This document shows positions 47,210 through 58,808 of a DNA stretch of 64,000 nt, in pieces. Position 1 is the first letter of the stretch; each line of letters begins with the position of its first letter. The notes below the pieces were generated by a model. It saw only the letters and a list, made by a program, of their open reading frames with translations. It was not told where the DNA came from and ran no database searches. Made by a program: the position numbers and the translations under genes. Source of the stretch: Pseudisothecium myosuroides (taxonomy: Eukaryota; Streptophyta; Bryopsida; Hypnales; Lembophyllaceae); the NCBI GenBank assembly GCA_951799445.1, contig OX637297.1:2604001-2668000 (forward strand), written 5' to 3'.

Positions 47210-50200
47210 GACATTTTGGCCCAGTTTGGGTTTTCAGGATTGGAAAGAAGATCTTCAACAGGCCTTCCAATTGCACCTACTCGAACAGGATCGGGGTGGA
47301 CCGAGAGACCAAACGACAGAACAAAAGTAAGCTTTACCTCCCCAAATCCAAATGTCCTGTATAATACCAAATTACAAAATCGTCTTTTAGATGCTATTGT
47401 CAAAATTAAGAGTATCTATCCAAACATCTCATGTCCACCAAAACTATGTCTATTCTTGTGAGGAGTATCCAAGCTCATAGGATTCTATTAAGGCCAGCAA
47501 GTTACCTTGCCAAACACATCACGAAGGCCCATAATTTGCTTAGCTTCAACAAAACTAGCTTCCCTTGTATATACTGTCATCCCACCACGAATCTGTTGTG
47601 ATACTATCTCCTCTATTCTCCCCAAAGCTTTAGAATCGATTGGCTCCCCTGCACAAGAAAAGATACAACAAGAGCAAAATAGTTATGATACACTTTGACT
47701 GTTTCTTTTATATCTGCACTCATACAGTTCTCATCACAGGAAATGAGAACGGTGAAAAAGGCATGCTACTACTGAAAATTGGTTTCTCTTCACAACTTCT
47801 GAAGAAATATAGGGGATGAATATACCATGAGAGAAATCAAACCACAGCTTTTCAGGTGCAACCAAAGAACCCTTTTGGTCGATGCACTTCTTGTCAATTC
47901 ACCATGCCAAAAGTGAATACATGGTGGATAATAGAAGAGCTGACTTGACAATAAAGTACAAAAGTATCGAAGATGTGACCTAATTTTGTGATACAAGAAG
48001 CTAGCACAATATTGAAAATGTGCATTCCCAATTGCTTGACAGAGGTCTGTCAACGGGAACACAGAGAAGAACAAATGAACAGCAATTGTTTAGCTGCAAA
48101 TGGGTGAAATCCGAGGTAACACCTTCAGAGCATAGTTAAGGAGATGTGTACAAGCTTGGTTGGGAGCGACAATTGCATGTCTTGTATACTCCACCTTTCA
48201 CATTCATAAGCACATTCCTTGTTGAATTTTCACTCCTATACGACCGTTCTTCCTAACACATCAATCCAACATTGAAAACATGAATTGTATCTTTACATAA
48301 AATGCACCCAATCCAACTTGAAGTTGACAGAGAAAATTGCATATCTAAGAACAAAACATATTCAATACAATCTAGCTCAAAAGTGAGTGCACTAAAAAAT
48401 GGACCTACGCATATAAATTGGATGCCGATGTACCAAAGTATTACAGAATATGCTGAAGCGCATCTCTTCATCAATACCTTAAAAGTAACTTTGTCGCGAA
48501 TTGACATCTTTCCACCAAATTAAAGTTCTCGACCCGATATGAAGCACATAACCACTAAAAATATGAGCCTCCCTCACTTCAAATGAGCCACTTGGACCTT
48601 CCAAAAATCCTATTTCAGAAATCTACAGAAGAGGACTCCGTCTTCAATGCATCTCAGAAGGGAGTATTTGCTCAACGACATAAAGATTTCATATTCTCCA
48701 AGAGAGGTACATCAAGGAGTTAGAAGAAGCTTAGTTTGAGATTAGATGACTAATTCACATGGTAAACACCACACAACACATGAATCTACAAATATGAGGA
48801 CTAGACTATTGATCTGTCCTCCTTGCTTGGCGTAGAAGCTTGTGGTATCAAGAATAATACCCATGTCTTTATCAGATGTGGACTCCTGGAACCCAGTTAA
48901 TGTGAAGATAGCCTTGCCAATTACGGTGGGATCCTATATCAGCAAAGGCAGCACCAAATGTCCATTATGCTTGTCCAAAAATTATTCATTCCTGGCACAA
49001 AAGGGAACACGGAAGGCATCAAACAATATGCAGCCAATAGTCAATTGCTACGTATGATATTATTACCTTGTGCCATATATATTTAGGTTTATCATCAGTT
49101 GGCAGAATTCCAAGTTTTTGTAACTGAGATGTTGCCTTTGCCTCCATCACGAAGGCCTTGCATTTTGCTTCATTCATGCGATCCGTCTTAAAGTAGATCC
49201 GTCATGTACTAGAAAGAAGCAGCAAGGACCTTGAAAAATTACCTAGAGACGTACGGTGGTCAACCACACAAGATACAAGATAGAGAACTGAACGTACCTT
49301 TCCACGGGCACCTTGAGCTTTCTCTCGGGCCTCTCCCATGGTTTTGTTGAATCCCTCTTTGTCAACCTTCAGACCCATCTCCTCTCCCATCTGCTACCAA
49401 GAAGGAAAATGCAATCAGAAACACTAAAATGACATTTCCAAAAAGATTATCTCAATTTCAATCCCACCCTAAATCCAGAACAATGATTGAGCATTATCAA
49501 TGGCAGACTGAGCTAATAACAAATAAATTTCTCATTCTGGATTCAGGTAACTGATAATGTACTTTCAAAAGCAATAGAGCAAAGAAGCACTAGATACGGA
49601 TAGACAACATATACCATTACACCTACAATTTCGTTATAAGAGAGACATCAACAGAAATTACCAAAAAAGCATGCAAAAACAAACAACTTCCATGCACTCA
49701 GGTGAAAAAAGGTCTAAGAATAGAAGAACAAACCTCCATCAGATCAATGGGGAACCCAAATGTGTCCCAGAAAATGAAAGAATCCTGCATAACAGCATGA
49801 CCATCACACAAATTGAAGCACAATGGTTTAAGTCATAATGAAGTCATGAATCGCGAGAACAGGAGGCACGGCTGTTAAGTAAAAGTCACATTTTGAACTC
49901 AAGTCTCTAAAACAAAGTCAGAAATTTGGAGACGCAACATGCAACAAAGTTGTCCACATTGCATCCAATCATAAAATTTAGTCCTAGTTCCACAACACCG
50001 TCTTAGATAAAAAAACGACCAACAAGGTGAATGAAATGTCTACCTAAGCACCACCAACACCGTCCTTGACCTCTGCGGCTGCCTTCTTGAACTTTTCAAT
50101 ATCTCGATCAAAATTTCATCATGTTTAGAGAAGATTGCAGAAACTGTAATCGTGTGTACACGTTTCAAGCGTCTCCAACAACATCCTACACATCTTGGAA

Positions 50201-50351
50201 AATACACCACATAAAATCTAATTGTAATCAACGAGCAATATCTAATCACCTTCACTAAAGTGCGGCTGTAGCTGATGTCCTCTGATTTAATTTCCTTTAT
50301 GTTTGCTTGATTCTTCTTTAGTTCAGGGAATGTCTCACCTATAACTGCCAC
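47210..50351 (-). pseudogene. Alanyl-tRNA synthetase fragment with introns, captured
   Basis: Successive minus-strand exons read GETFPELKKNQANIKEI and SYSRTLVKV (50351-50250), IEKFKKAAAEV (about 50100-50044), FIFWDTFGFPIDLME (49790-49736), MGEEMGLKVDKEGFN (49390-49298), KLGILPTDDKPKYIWH (about 49190-49065), STSDKDMGIILDTTSFYAKQ (about 48940-48815), IEEIVSQQIRGGMTVYTREA (about 47652-47506) and [19 protein letters not shown] (about 47345-47210). These follow the order of the middle of eukaryotic AlaRS: end of the tRNA-recognition region, then editing-domain flank. Missing are the N-terminal aminoacylation domain, the stretch holding the HxxxH editing motif between GGQI and GEPI, and the C-terminal part. 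Retained introns show capture from genomic DNA, not mRNA. It cannot charge tRNA. Confidence 0.8.
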
Positions 50352-51437
50352 TAAGATCTTGACTAGCCTTCAGCACAGAATCAGTAACTGATAAGGCATA
50401 CAGATGTGATCAGAGAGAACCCACAACATCGGCATTTACCAATTCATTTATTTTCCTCAATATGGTGCAAGACACTCACCCACTAAAAAAGCTTCCTGAG
50501 CTTTCAACACTTCTCGTCCATAACGAGCAACTCTCCTTAGCATTCTACGGAAAACATATTATCGACCTTTATTACCTCCATATTAGAATCAAACTTCAGA
50601 AAAGAGAACAACCCCTGATATTAAATAATTTGGAGACCTTCAAAAGCTATTGTAAAAGGCCGCTTTAATGGTTTCCATTACTAGACCAACCCTCAGCAGA
50701 TGAAAAAAACTATTCACACACTGAATACTGCAGCAGCACATTTCTAGTTACTGGTGTAACTTCTGATAGAACACTATTGCAGTAAATCCAGAACCAAAAT
50801 AGCCCCCAAAAGTCATGAGCATACATATTACCAGGACGTGACCCAACAACAATTGCAAAAGAGAGCGTCCGAATGTGATGAGTAACAACCCAATACGCCA
50901 TATCTACATTGTCGGTATCATCCTTCCCCACTTTGTCCGTAAACAAACAAGCCAGGTGGCCTGAAAGAAAACCCAGTAGAACACCCCTCTCAACACCACG
51001 AACCTCCATAGACATCCGAGTGGACAATCAAATTAGTAGGACATGCAAGATCCCTGTAAGAATTACATGCTAGGTAATTGAAATTTGGAGCTTGGTCTTG
51101 GAAACCAATACATCCTTCGCAGCTCAACATATATTGGTCATCAAGACCAGACTCGTCATTCATGTTACTTAGTAAATTGCAGTAAGTATTAAGGGTGTGT
51201 GTTAGAGTTCTAGACTTGTGCTCCGAGAATAGAGGCAACGGGAAACACTTGAAAATCTCTACCAGGACCCTAATACTTCGAGACGAAATTTCATTATTAA
51301 TTTCATTCCAGACTTGAGCTTTGTCATCCCATTCTAGAAATTAGACGTACTTAACGACTATAATTGATAATCGTTTCTCCATGCAGAAAGTGAACGCTCG
51401 CACTCATAGCACCCCTATCGAACATGAGCAAAGCAAC

Positions 51438-51800
51438 GCACCTGCATGATATCAGCCACATTGATGCAGAAGAAATCGGTTGGAGGGAGAATGGGCATCC
51501 ATCGCCCATCTTTGAGCACTTTCAGTCCACTAACATCCTGTTGGTGCAGAATCATCAACAAATGTTCCTCGACATGCGGAATGAGCCCCAGCGCTTGCTC
51601 TGCGCCTTTTGATTTGTGATAGTAGTTTGCACTTGCTCTGCACTTCTTGCGATTCCTTCTTGTGCACCTCAAAGTGTCTTGCATCCACTTGCAGACCTTG
51701 GATCATGATGTCCACAATCTCCATTGCCAGCGTTCGAAACGCCAAGTTGGCTTCCTTGTAAACCGCTCTGCCATCATACACCAGAAACAGCCACAATCAT
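51438..51800 (-). pseudogene. 2-oxoglutarate/Fe(II) dioxygenase fragment (plant 2ODD type)
   Basis: The minus strand encodes LAFRTLAMEIVDIMIQGL (about 51740-51690), then after a frameshift near 51660 the core ALGLIPHVEEHLLMILHQQD and VSGLKVLKDGRWMPI..INVADIMQ, ending at a splice donor (cag|gtgcgt, about 51440). This matches the plant 2ODD signature LGL.PHTD...LTIL.QDD.GLQVL..G.W. The iron-binding HxD appears as HVE, so the Asp is changed. It lies upstream of the AlaRS fragment inside the same CACTA-like element and is most likely another captured host piece. Confidence 0.7.
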
Positions 51801-53042
51801 CGTCGTTGCTTGAAATTACAAAGCCGGCGCTCTAGAGATTCGATTTCAAATTCTAAAACAAAACCCTCTTTCACTATAGCCTAAAGACTTAGGGTTTCTG
51901 GGTTTGACACATGCGCATCTGTTTTATTAATACCTTGACAAGCCTGTCAAAAATGCAAAACTAAAAAAGAGCTCACAAACTGACCACAACAAGAGATTGA
52001 TCATTTCTAGGTTTTTATTTTAGTAATGAACCTTCTTAATTGCTCCAAAAATAGGAGTGAAGACATCAATGTTGTAGTTCCTCATCTTCTCTTGCAAGAC
52101 TAAGGTCACCCTTTCAAATCCCATTCATGTGTCCACATGTGGGCCGGCAAAGTCTTCAAGATCCGTCCTGTTCTCTATTATACTACAGGTCAACCAACCA
52201 AAATCCATCAGATCTAGCTCAAAAACTTGAATTCTGGACTCCAATTAACAATACATGATATAGACCGGCATATCCTGCCAAACACCAATTGCATATCTTC
52301 AGGAGGCAACCAAGGATAAGAACTTTCAAACATACCTCAATGAACACCAAATTCCAGATTTCTAAGCAATTTGGATCGTCCATGTTCACAAACAAACTAG
52401 CGTCCCGACCCCCTATTTTGTCGAAGTGAATTTGTGAACGACGTCCACAGGATCCAGTATCCCCCAATTGGCAAAATGAGCTCCCAAAAATTGCCTGAGA
52501 CATATCCTTTCACCCCGCCTTCACCCGATCCTACAATCCTCGCTCCTCAAACCTTGATTCCTTCCTAGCGTATTGCTTATAATGCTTTCTGGACTCTATT
52601 CAACTCTCAAGTATCCCAAAATCACAAGCAGAATCCGAGCTAGCCTTGCCTCCACCAACGTAAAACATCACCAAGAAATTTTGCGTTCATTTTCTGAACG
52701 CAGTTTGTGAAGGTATTGGGGTTTCAGGTGTAGGATGTAGAACAACTTCTGTTAGGTCCTCCGCTTCAAAAGAGGTCCCGGGTATCAATGGGGATCATGG
52801 TATCAGTTCAGTATGCAAATAGTATCTAAATAGGGAGTACTGGAGTGAACATAAAAGAATCAAGCTTCCAAGCAAACTTGACAAAATCCTCAAAAAAGTG
52901 TTGAAATCGTCAATGCAGTGCCCACATCAAAAGAAAATTGTTGAAATTTTGTTGATTTGGATGCAATTTTCTAGTAGTGCAAACATGTTAATAATATATA
53001 ACGAGGTATATAGAAATCCAAAGAAGACTATGCCTTCCAAAC

Positions 53043-55069
53043 CTAATGATTGTATGACCTAATATGCCCTTGGTACAAGCAATTATTGCTTAACCAATGC
53101 ATTGCCCGAGCCTTTTCTTTTGCATCTAGTTTGATGTCACTCTGCATTCTTTCCACATCATTGTTCACAATTTTCCACCACCGGAGTAGCGACGCTTGTA
53201 AATACAAAGCTACACCAATTTGGCCGGGCTGTCCACTAGTCCTCATACAATGACAAATCTCGCTAGCTTTGAGAAGCATCACATCTCCTATTTGAGGCTC
53301 ACAGAAACAGCCCAACTCTGGAAGAAAAAAGCGAACACCACTCCCGTTCTCCAATGTACCTAGCAAAGTTTCCCACATAATTATTTGAAGAACTTATAAC
53401 ATTTTATATCATGTACTTGAAAAATATCCAAATGAACTATATAGATCCAAAAATTAGAAACTTACCACTATTACCCAACTATAGGAAAAAGCTATAAGAA
53501 AAGTTGTTGTTGTCGCAGTGAACTTTCACACTATAGTCTTCAATCATAGATACAGAAGAAAACGGGGAGCCTCCAATACAGCTGTCCTGGGACTGTATGC
53601 CTTCAATGGCTCGGACATTATCCAGATGTTGGAAAATCGAAAGAAAACATCTCTTCAAGCCCATAGCCATGACTTTTGCAAAATGCTCAGACTGGGCATA
53701 GCATTCCGAATTGGAATGTTTATACCTGTACAAGGAAAATAAATTAGAAGTATATTTGAACCATTACATATTTTTGACTACATTTTCACCAAAAACATTG
53801 TGAAATTGCAATTTCTAATACAAATACAACTTTGTAGGGAAAAATAAAAATTGGAGACATCTTACCATATAATTTTGTTGTATTGTAGTTTCGTAATATG
53901 TGGGAAAAACTAAAGGAATTTTAGTTATATACATTGCAAGATATTAGCATTTCTATAAACAGAAATGCATTTTTTAGCCAAACATAAAATACAACAGCTA
54001 TACTTAACATTTCATGAGTTAAACTACTTAACGTAAACTAAATTAATTCACATTTCATGTTAATCTATATAAAAAAAATTTATAAAAAAAATTTGAAACT
54101 TACCAAGCAAGTTTTCCGTACTTGAAGCGAACGCCGAAAGTCACCATTCTGGTTCCTTCTTTATGTTCGCCGCTTTTTGTCGCTGCCGCCGCCTTCTCCA
54201 ACCACCGTGCTTCTTTTGTAAGAAACGTGATTTCTTCCAAAGTGAAAATATCACTCACTAAATGCACCCATTGTTGTGTCGGATCCTTCAAAATTGTTGG
54301 AGAATAGATTTGTTGGAGATCTTCCTCAGGAACATAGTGTTTCCAGAAGTCTTTTGTCCGTACTATCTTGGAAACTTCGTGCACGACACTTTGTGTGACC
54401 CTTACATACGTTGAAGACTCACAAATAGAGTAATCATCAAAAATAAGAACGTGTTTTGCAGCATAGTCCTGCAGATCCTTTCTTTGAATTGGCAAATCTC
54501 GTTCACACATTGAACAATGAAATTGCTTCTTTGTTTTGTCTTTCCAATCTTTGAAAAGGAAAAAAAAATTAATACAAATACAAATAATACTTCCACTGCA
54601 TTAAATGTTCATTCCTGTTTCTAACAAACGCAAATTAGTGCAATTCGCATTTTTGTGGCTTCAATATGAATTCAACATTTATTGTTTTTTTATACAATTT
54701 ATTAGTATAATTACTCTTCTCAATTATGGTGTACATTCTTTGATTTTATAAGAGAAATATATAAAGTACTGACAATGAGTTAGGCATCTAGTTCTAGAAA
54801 TTTCACTTACTAATGCTGGAACGTTGCAGCTCCTGTAAGACATCTTGGATCTTCGCCAATCGCATATGCGCCTTCCCACGAACATGTTCTGAGACGTCCA
54901 CAAATTCGCCGCAATTGCATACTTTGCAAGAGAAACGCCTTACCTTCTGTTTCCTGTGCCTTTTATATAAAAGGACTATATATGGGTCCATATTTGGGTC
55001 CATGTCCCTGCAAGTGACAATCTTTCCATTTAATAGTGCTTGATAAAAAAGAGTTTGAAGGCAATGCAA
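53043..55069 (-). pseudogene. TET/JBP-like 2OG-Fe(II) dioxygenase with N-terminal zinc fingers; one in-frame stop
   Basis: Four exons with correct GT..AG borders and fully consistent phases: 55069-54811, 54548-54104, 53725-53466, 53359-53043, about 426 codons. Exon 1 has a C2H2-type finger (CKVCNCGEF..HVRGKAH) and exon 2 a second C-x2-C..H motif (CSMCERDLPIQ..). Exons 3-4 hold the dioxygenase core: SVSMIEDYSVKVHCDNN (HxD), then VRFFLPELGCFCEPQIGDVM and LKASEICHC (probable third iron ligand), close to the TET/JBP family pattern. A TAG at 53481-53479 replaces the usual Trp after FFL. Known members oxidise methylated or modified pyrimidines in DNA; some lineages carry them with transposons. It starts 64 bp outside the CACTA-like element. 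A misplaced 5' exon or alternative family cannot be excluded. Confidence 0.6.
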
Positions 55070-56815
55070 TGATGTAAGAAGATTCGTTTGCCAAATTGTG
55101 CAATTCTCTTACAAAATGAACACAAGGTTCAATCCCTACAATTCCTATGAGAACTTCGTTGCATCAAAAAATATTCTCAGCTGTAAATATAAATCTTCAG
55201 AATTATTTGTTTTGAACAAGTAATCAATTCTAGAAATAATGAACTTTCAACAAACAATGAATGGAAAAAAAGAGTTTCAAAACCTTTTCAAAAAGGTGTT
55301 TCATAGGGTTCCTTTCTGACCAGCAGTATTCAATTTGAGCTCATAGTTAGCTTACTTTCATTCACAAGCAACAATCAAAATCCAATTCAAATTTTAGAAA
55401 AGCTAATGCACTTTTCCATCTTTACAACAAGTTCTAGAATCATCAAAATACATTTTGAAATTGTTGAGGATTGACCTACATTCATTTCTAGCTATAATTG
55501 GAGATAGAAACTTCGAGGATTCTTTATTTGAAATCTTTGTATCTAGAAAACAAAGTTCATTCTTCTTTTCAATGTTCTTCAAGATATAATTCGATGGGAC
55601 ACAAGAAATCCAATGAGTCCTTATTTAAAATTCTATGCCAAAACTAACCAACTTTTCCATTTCACTAATCCTTAAGGGGCTTAGGGGCTGCTGCATGAGA
55701 CAAGGGCATTTTAGGGACTTTTATTTGAAACAGCATTAACTACAAAGAAAGATCTACTTTCTTCATTTAAGTAATCTTGAAGTGACAGCCGCAATGTATA
55801 ACAAGAATGTCAGAAATATTAATCTTTTCTTTTTTTAAAGATAATTGTAAGATATGCAAGAATGCAAACAATGCATTGGCTTCCAATGAAGGCTCACAAA
55901 TATAAGCACCCCACCTTTTTCCTTACAGCCGAGGGCTCAACACCCAACCTTGCTTCAATTAAGAAATTAAAATCAAGACCTTTATTTGAAGCCATTGCTG
56001 GCACTCAAAAACATTTCATCACAATTATGTTTAACTAAAAAAATAAATTATTTCACATATACTTTGAATTGCTGAACTTGCATAATTCTATATGAACTCA
56101 AGCAAAGTGAAAGTGTTAATTACAACAAGGTTCAAATTCAAAGCAACTACAACAAAGACTAAATTGAAGGCAAGTCAAATGTATCCTTCTTAACTAAGGT
56201 AGGAGGTCCTAAAATGGACCAGGTTCTAAATGTGTCTCCTATCTAGGAATGAGTGACATGCTCCTTGAATTATCTATTAGTGTCATTGATGAGGTACGTA
56301 GGCTTAAAGGGTCCATTTGTAGACTACCTACCTAGTATGAATCCTTCACCTACACAACACTACTGCATATAGAATCTGCAATTTCCTCAGGACCTTCTAT
56401 ACAATACAACCAATGAAGTACACCTCTGTGAACATGTCTTCTCTTGGAAACATTTTCCAGCAAAGCTCATAAACCACTGCCATGTAGAGTGAAAAACACA
56501 ATAAATTTTGAAATATTATTGCTATTGTATTCTTCTATGGCTTCAAGAGGCCATACTTGGACGTTTTCACTGCAACCCATTATGTGTAGGACTGCTTTTT
56601 CCTCTTCCTTTCCACAAAATCTCTTGGCTGAGTTCAAATTTCTTCTGATTTAATCTAGTATGGTTGACTACCCTAGACTTGAAGTTGCATGGAAGTACCT
56701 TGGTGACTGAGAACTAGGAAGCACTGCAAACATCGATCGATGAGCCTGTTTTCGAAGTATTTCCTCAACCTTCTGGACCTCCGACTCCGCAATTCTCTTG
56801 CTCTAGCGTCACCCA
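55070..56815. other. AT-rich stretch, no supported gene
   Basis: Only short frames are present. A small Arg-rich frame on the minus strand near 56.7-56.87 kb (LRSRRSRRLRKYF) could be an exon, but nothing confirms it. Confidence 0.4.
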
Positions 56816-56930
56816 CCACTAATTCACGTAATGAGATAATATTGTTCGTTTCCATTGGAAAGAGCAAGTTGATGCGAAAAAGTCATAGAAGAATACAATA
56901 GCCAAAAAAAGTCATAAAAGAATACAATAG
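56816..56930. repeat. 115-bp tandem duplication, copy 1 (copy 2 at 58715-58808)
   Basis: From ccactaattcacgtaatgag to gaatacaatag; the same sequence with a few changes starts at 58715, directly after the solo LTR. The LTR therefore sits exactly at the junction of a tandem duplication. Confidence 0.8.
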
Positions 56931-57089
56931 CCACTTGTGGGAACTTAGAAGACAAGATTTTAGTTATTTCATGTAGAATTAGAAGTAAGAAATCCATTCT
57001 TGCTAATTTATTTTGTTTCTACAGGTTAGAAATAGAAGAATTACTAAGATTACGGATTAGCAAAAGGTAGGATATCTTAGTAGGATAAA

Positions 57090-57299
57090 ATGGTTAAGGA
57101 GAAAAAATACATTTTCTGTCCTAACCGGAATCCGGAATCGGAATCTCCGCCGACCAAAAAGGTGAAAGGCAAGATTGCAGTTCCAAGTAAAAGTAAGGTA
57201 TCACCTGGCACTAAACCTTCAGTTAGTCGTAAACAACCAATTAGAAGGGGGGCATCCAAACCAACAGAAGGAACTTCCAAGAGGTTGAAGAAGACTTAG
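57090..57299 (+). pseudogene. C-terminal remnant of the LTR-encoded gene
   Basis: The 69-codon frame has SESPPTKKVKGK.. and a Lys/Arg/Ser/Pro-rich tail ending SKRLKKT, resembling the tail of the 635-codon homologue (DDDPPPIKRKIP .. KKSKRGK). Everything upstream, including the conserved N-terminal domain, is deleted. Confidence 0.6.
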
Positions 57300-57318
57300 A
57301 CTTAGCTTCAATTAGTCT

Positions 57319-57446
57319 AAGGAAGTGGTAGTCAGTTGATGCTACCAAAGTTTTCTTATCCAGGAAGTGGTAGTCAGTTGATGGTACCAAAGTTTTCTTA
57401 TCCAAGAAGTGGTAGTCAGTTGATGGTACCAAAGTTTTCTTATCTA
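57319..57446. repeat. Three tandem 42-bp repeats downstream of the LTR gene remnant
   Basis: The unit aggaagtggtagtcagttga (first 20 bases) repeats at spacing 42 from 57321, 57363 and 57405, with a partial fourth. Copies are nearly identical, so expansion is recent. The array lies in the stretch after the stop codon. Confidence 0.88.
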
Positions 57447-58808
57447 GGCAGTAGTAGTTCAAGTTCCTTTTTGAGAGGAACTGGAGTTCCCGGAACCGGC
57501 TTTTTCCGGAACTGAGACTCACTTTTTGGTATGATTAGCGGTATGTGAAGGAAGAGTAGGAGTTTTGAATCAGAAGAGTGAGACATGTCACTCTCTGGTT
57601 AATTAGTATTTAGGGGCTAAAATTCTATTGAAGCCCCGGGTGTGTTTGTATGCTTTTGTTTTCCTTTCATTTTGCAAATATATATAGAATTTCACTTCAT
57701 ATGAGCCGGTCTGAAAAGTTTGGTGATGTGTTGGTATGCCGACAATGCTAGAACCATTGTTAAGTGCGGTTAGCTGTATTTGCATGTGTAGGAAGAGAGA
57801 GTAGCCCCCCGGATTCTGTCAGATCCTGTTCCGGGCACTAGGAGGATTTGGTTAGGAAACTGTGTGTATTAGCTGTTGTTCCTGTGTTCTTGGTTGTCAT
57901 CAGGAGGCTTCTGTGTAGGATAGCCGTTCTTAGATTGGGTATGATCCGCTGTCAACCGGATATATGCTAGTCAACGTATTGATGAGGTCCTGCTACAACC
58001 GGAAGTAGTGATGAGTGAAAGAGGATAGGGAGCAGTTAGTTATCCGGTTATCATTTCCTGCCCAATGAATACGGATAGGATAGATCTGTCGTTGTAGCCA
58101 TGTGGGGATTGTAGGGGTTTCCTAAGTGACCTGCTAGTACGGATTAACCTCTGGATTAGTTGTGAGGAAGAACTTGAATCCTAGTTGTCTTTTTGTCTTT
58201 TGTTATTCTTTTCTTTTTAGTGGAACTTCATTCACTCTAATCCTTAGGAGGGTAGGACTTAACGCATCCTTCCTTAACTTTAATAGCGGTCCCCTCTAAT
58301 ATAGAGGCTAAACTTATTATAAAGGTCACTAAAGTTACTGGATTCGGAAACGTAACCGGAAAAGGTACAAGATAACAACACTCCTTCCAGTTCCGCATCC
58401 GTCCAGTTGACTTATCGGGTTCTTAGTTCAGATAGGTAGAGGTACAGGATCATGAAACTCCTCTTTATTTGTAGAGAGGTCGATAGCAATGAGGCATGAG
58501 AGAAAATATATTGTAAGAAAATAAAAAGAGTTGTGAGAGAGTTTCCGGTCTAGCATCCGGAATATAGTTATTTGGGGTGTTTTCTACATCCCTTCCGGTT
58601 ATTTCTAGGAACTACAAACTAAATCCTGTGGGAACGATACACAAGTCACTTAAAAGGTGTTTTAACTGTTTTTAAGCCCTTTTGAGAGTAATTGTGCTTC
58701 CTTATTCTACGACACCACTAATTCATGTAATGAGATAATATTGTTCGTTTCCATTGGAAAGAGCAAGTTGATGCAAAAAAGCCATAGAAGAATACAATAG
58801 CCAAAAAA

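Larger units (their letters stand above)
45806..52979. mobile_element. 7.2 kb CACTA-like element carrying host gene fragments
   Basis: The left end reads GACTACTAGAAAAAGTGTG..CCAAATCAACAAAAATTT and the right end, complemented, CACTACTAGAAAATTGCATCC..AATCAACAAAATTTCAAC; about 35 of 41 positions agree. The first base on the left is G where CACTA elements have C. The 3-bp flanks (gtg and caa) do not match, so the target duplication is not confirmed. No transposase was seen inside. It contains pieces of alanyl-tRNA synthetase and a 2OG dioxygenase, all on the minus strand, with introns. This is the organisation of a Pack-CACTA. Confidence 0.65.
56936..58714 (+). mobile_element. 1779-bp solo LTR of the LTR-gene superfamily, internally deleted
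   Basis: It begins TGTGGGAACT, like the reverse solo LTR (TGTGGGAG), and ends TTCTACGACA, like both other LTRs. The target duplication ccact is perfect (56931-56935 and 58715-58719). It carries only the C-terminal end of the LTR gene, a 42-bp tandem array, a TATA-like box (57679) and the same 'ccggat'-rich 3' part. About half the usual LTR length is missing, mainly the 5' and middle of the gene. Confidence 0.88.

Noticed and set aside
47210..50351. A functional alanyl-tRNA synthetase gene
   Set aside because: The aminoacylation domain, HxxxH editing motif region and C-terminus are missing, and the fragment lies between transposon-type inverted ends.
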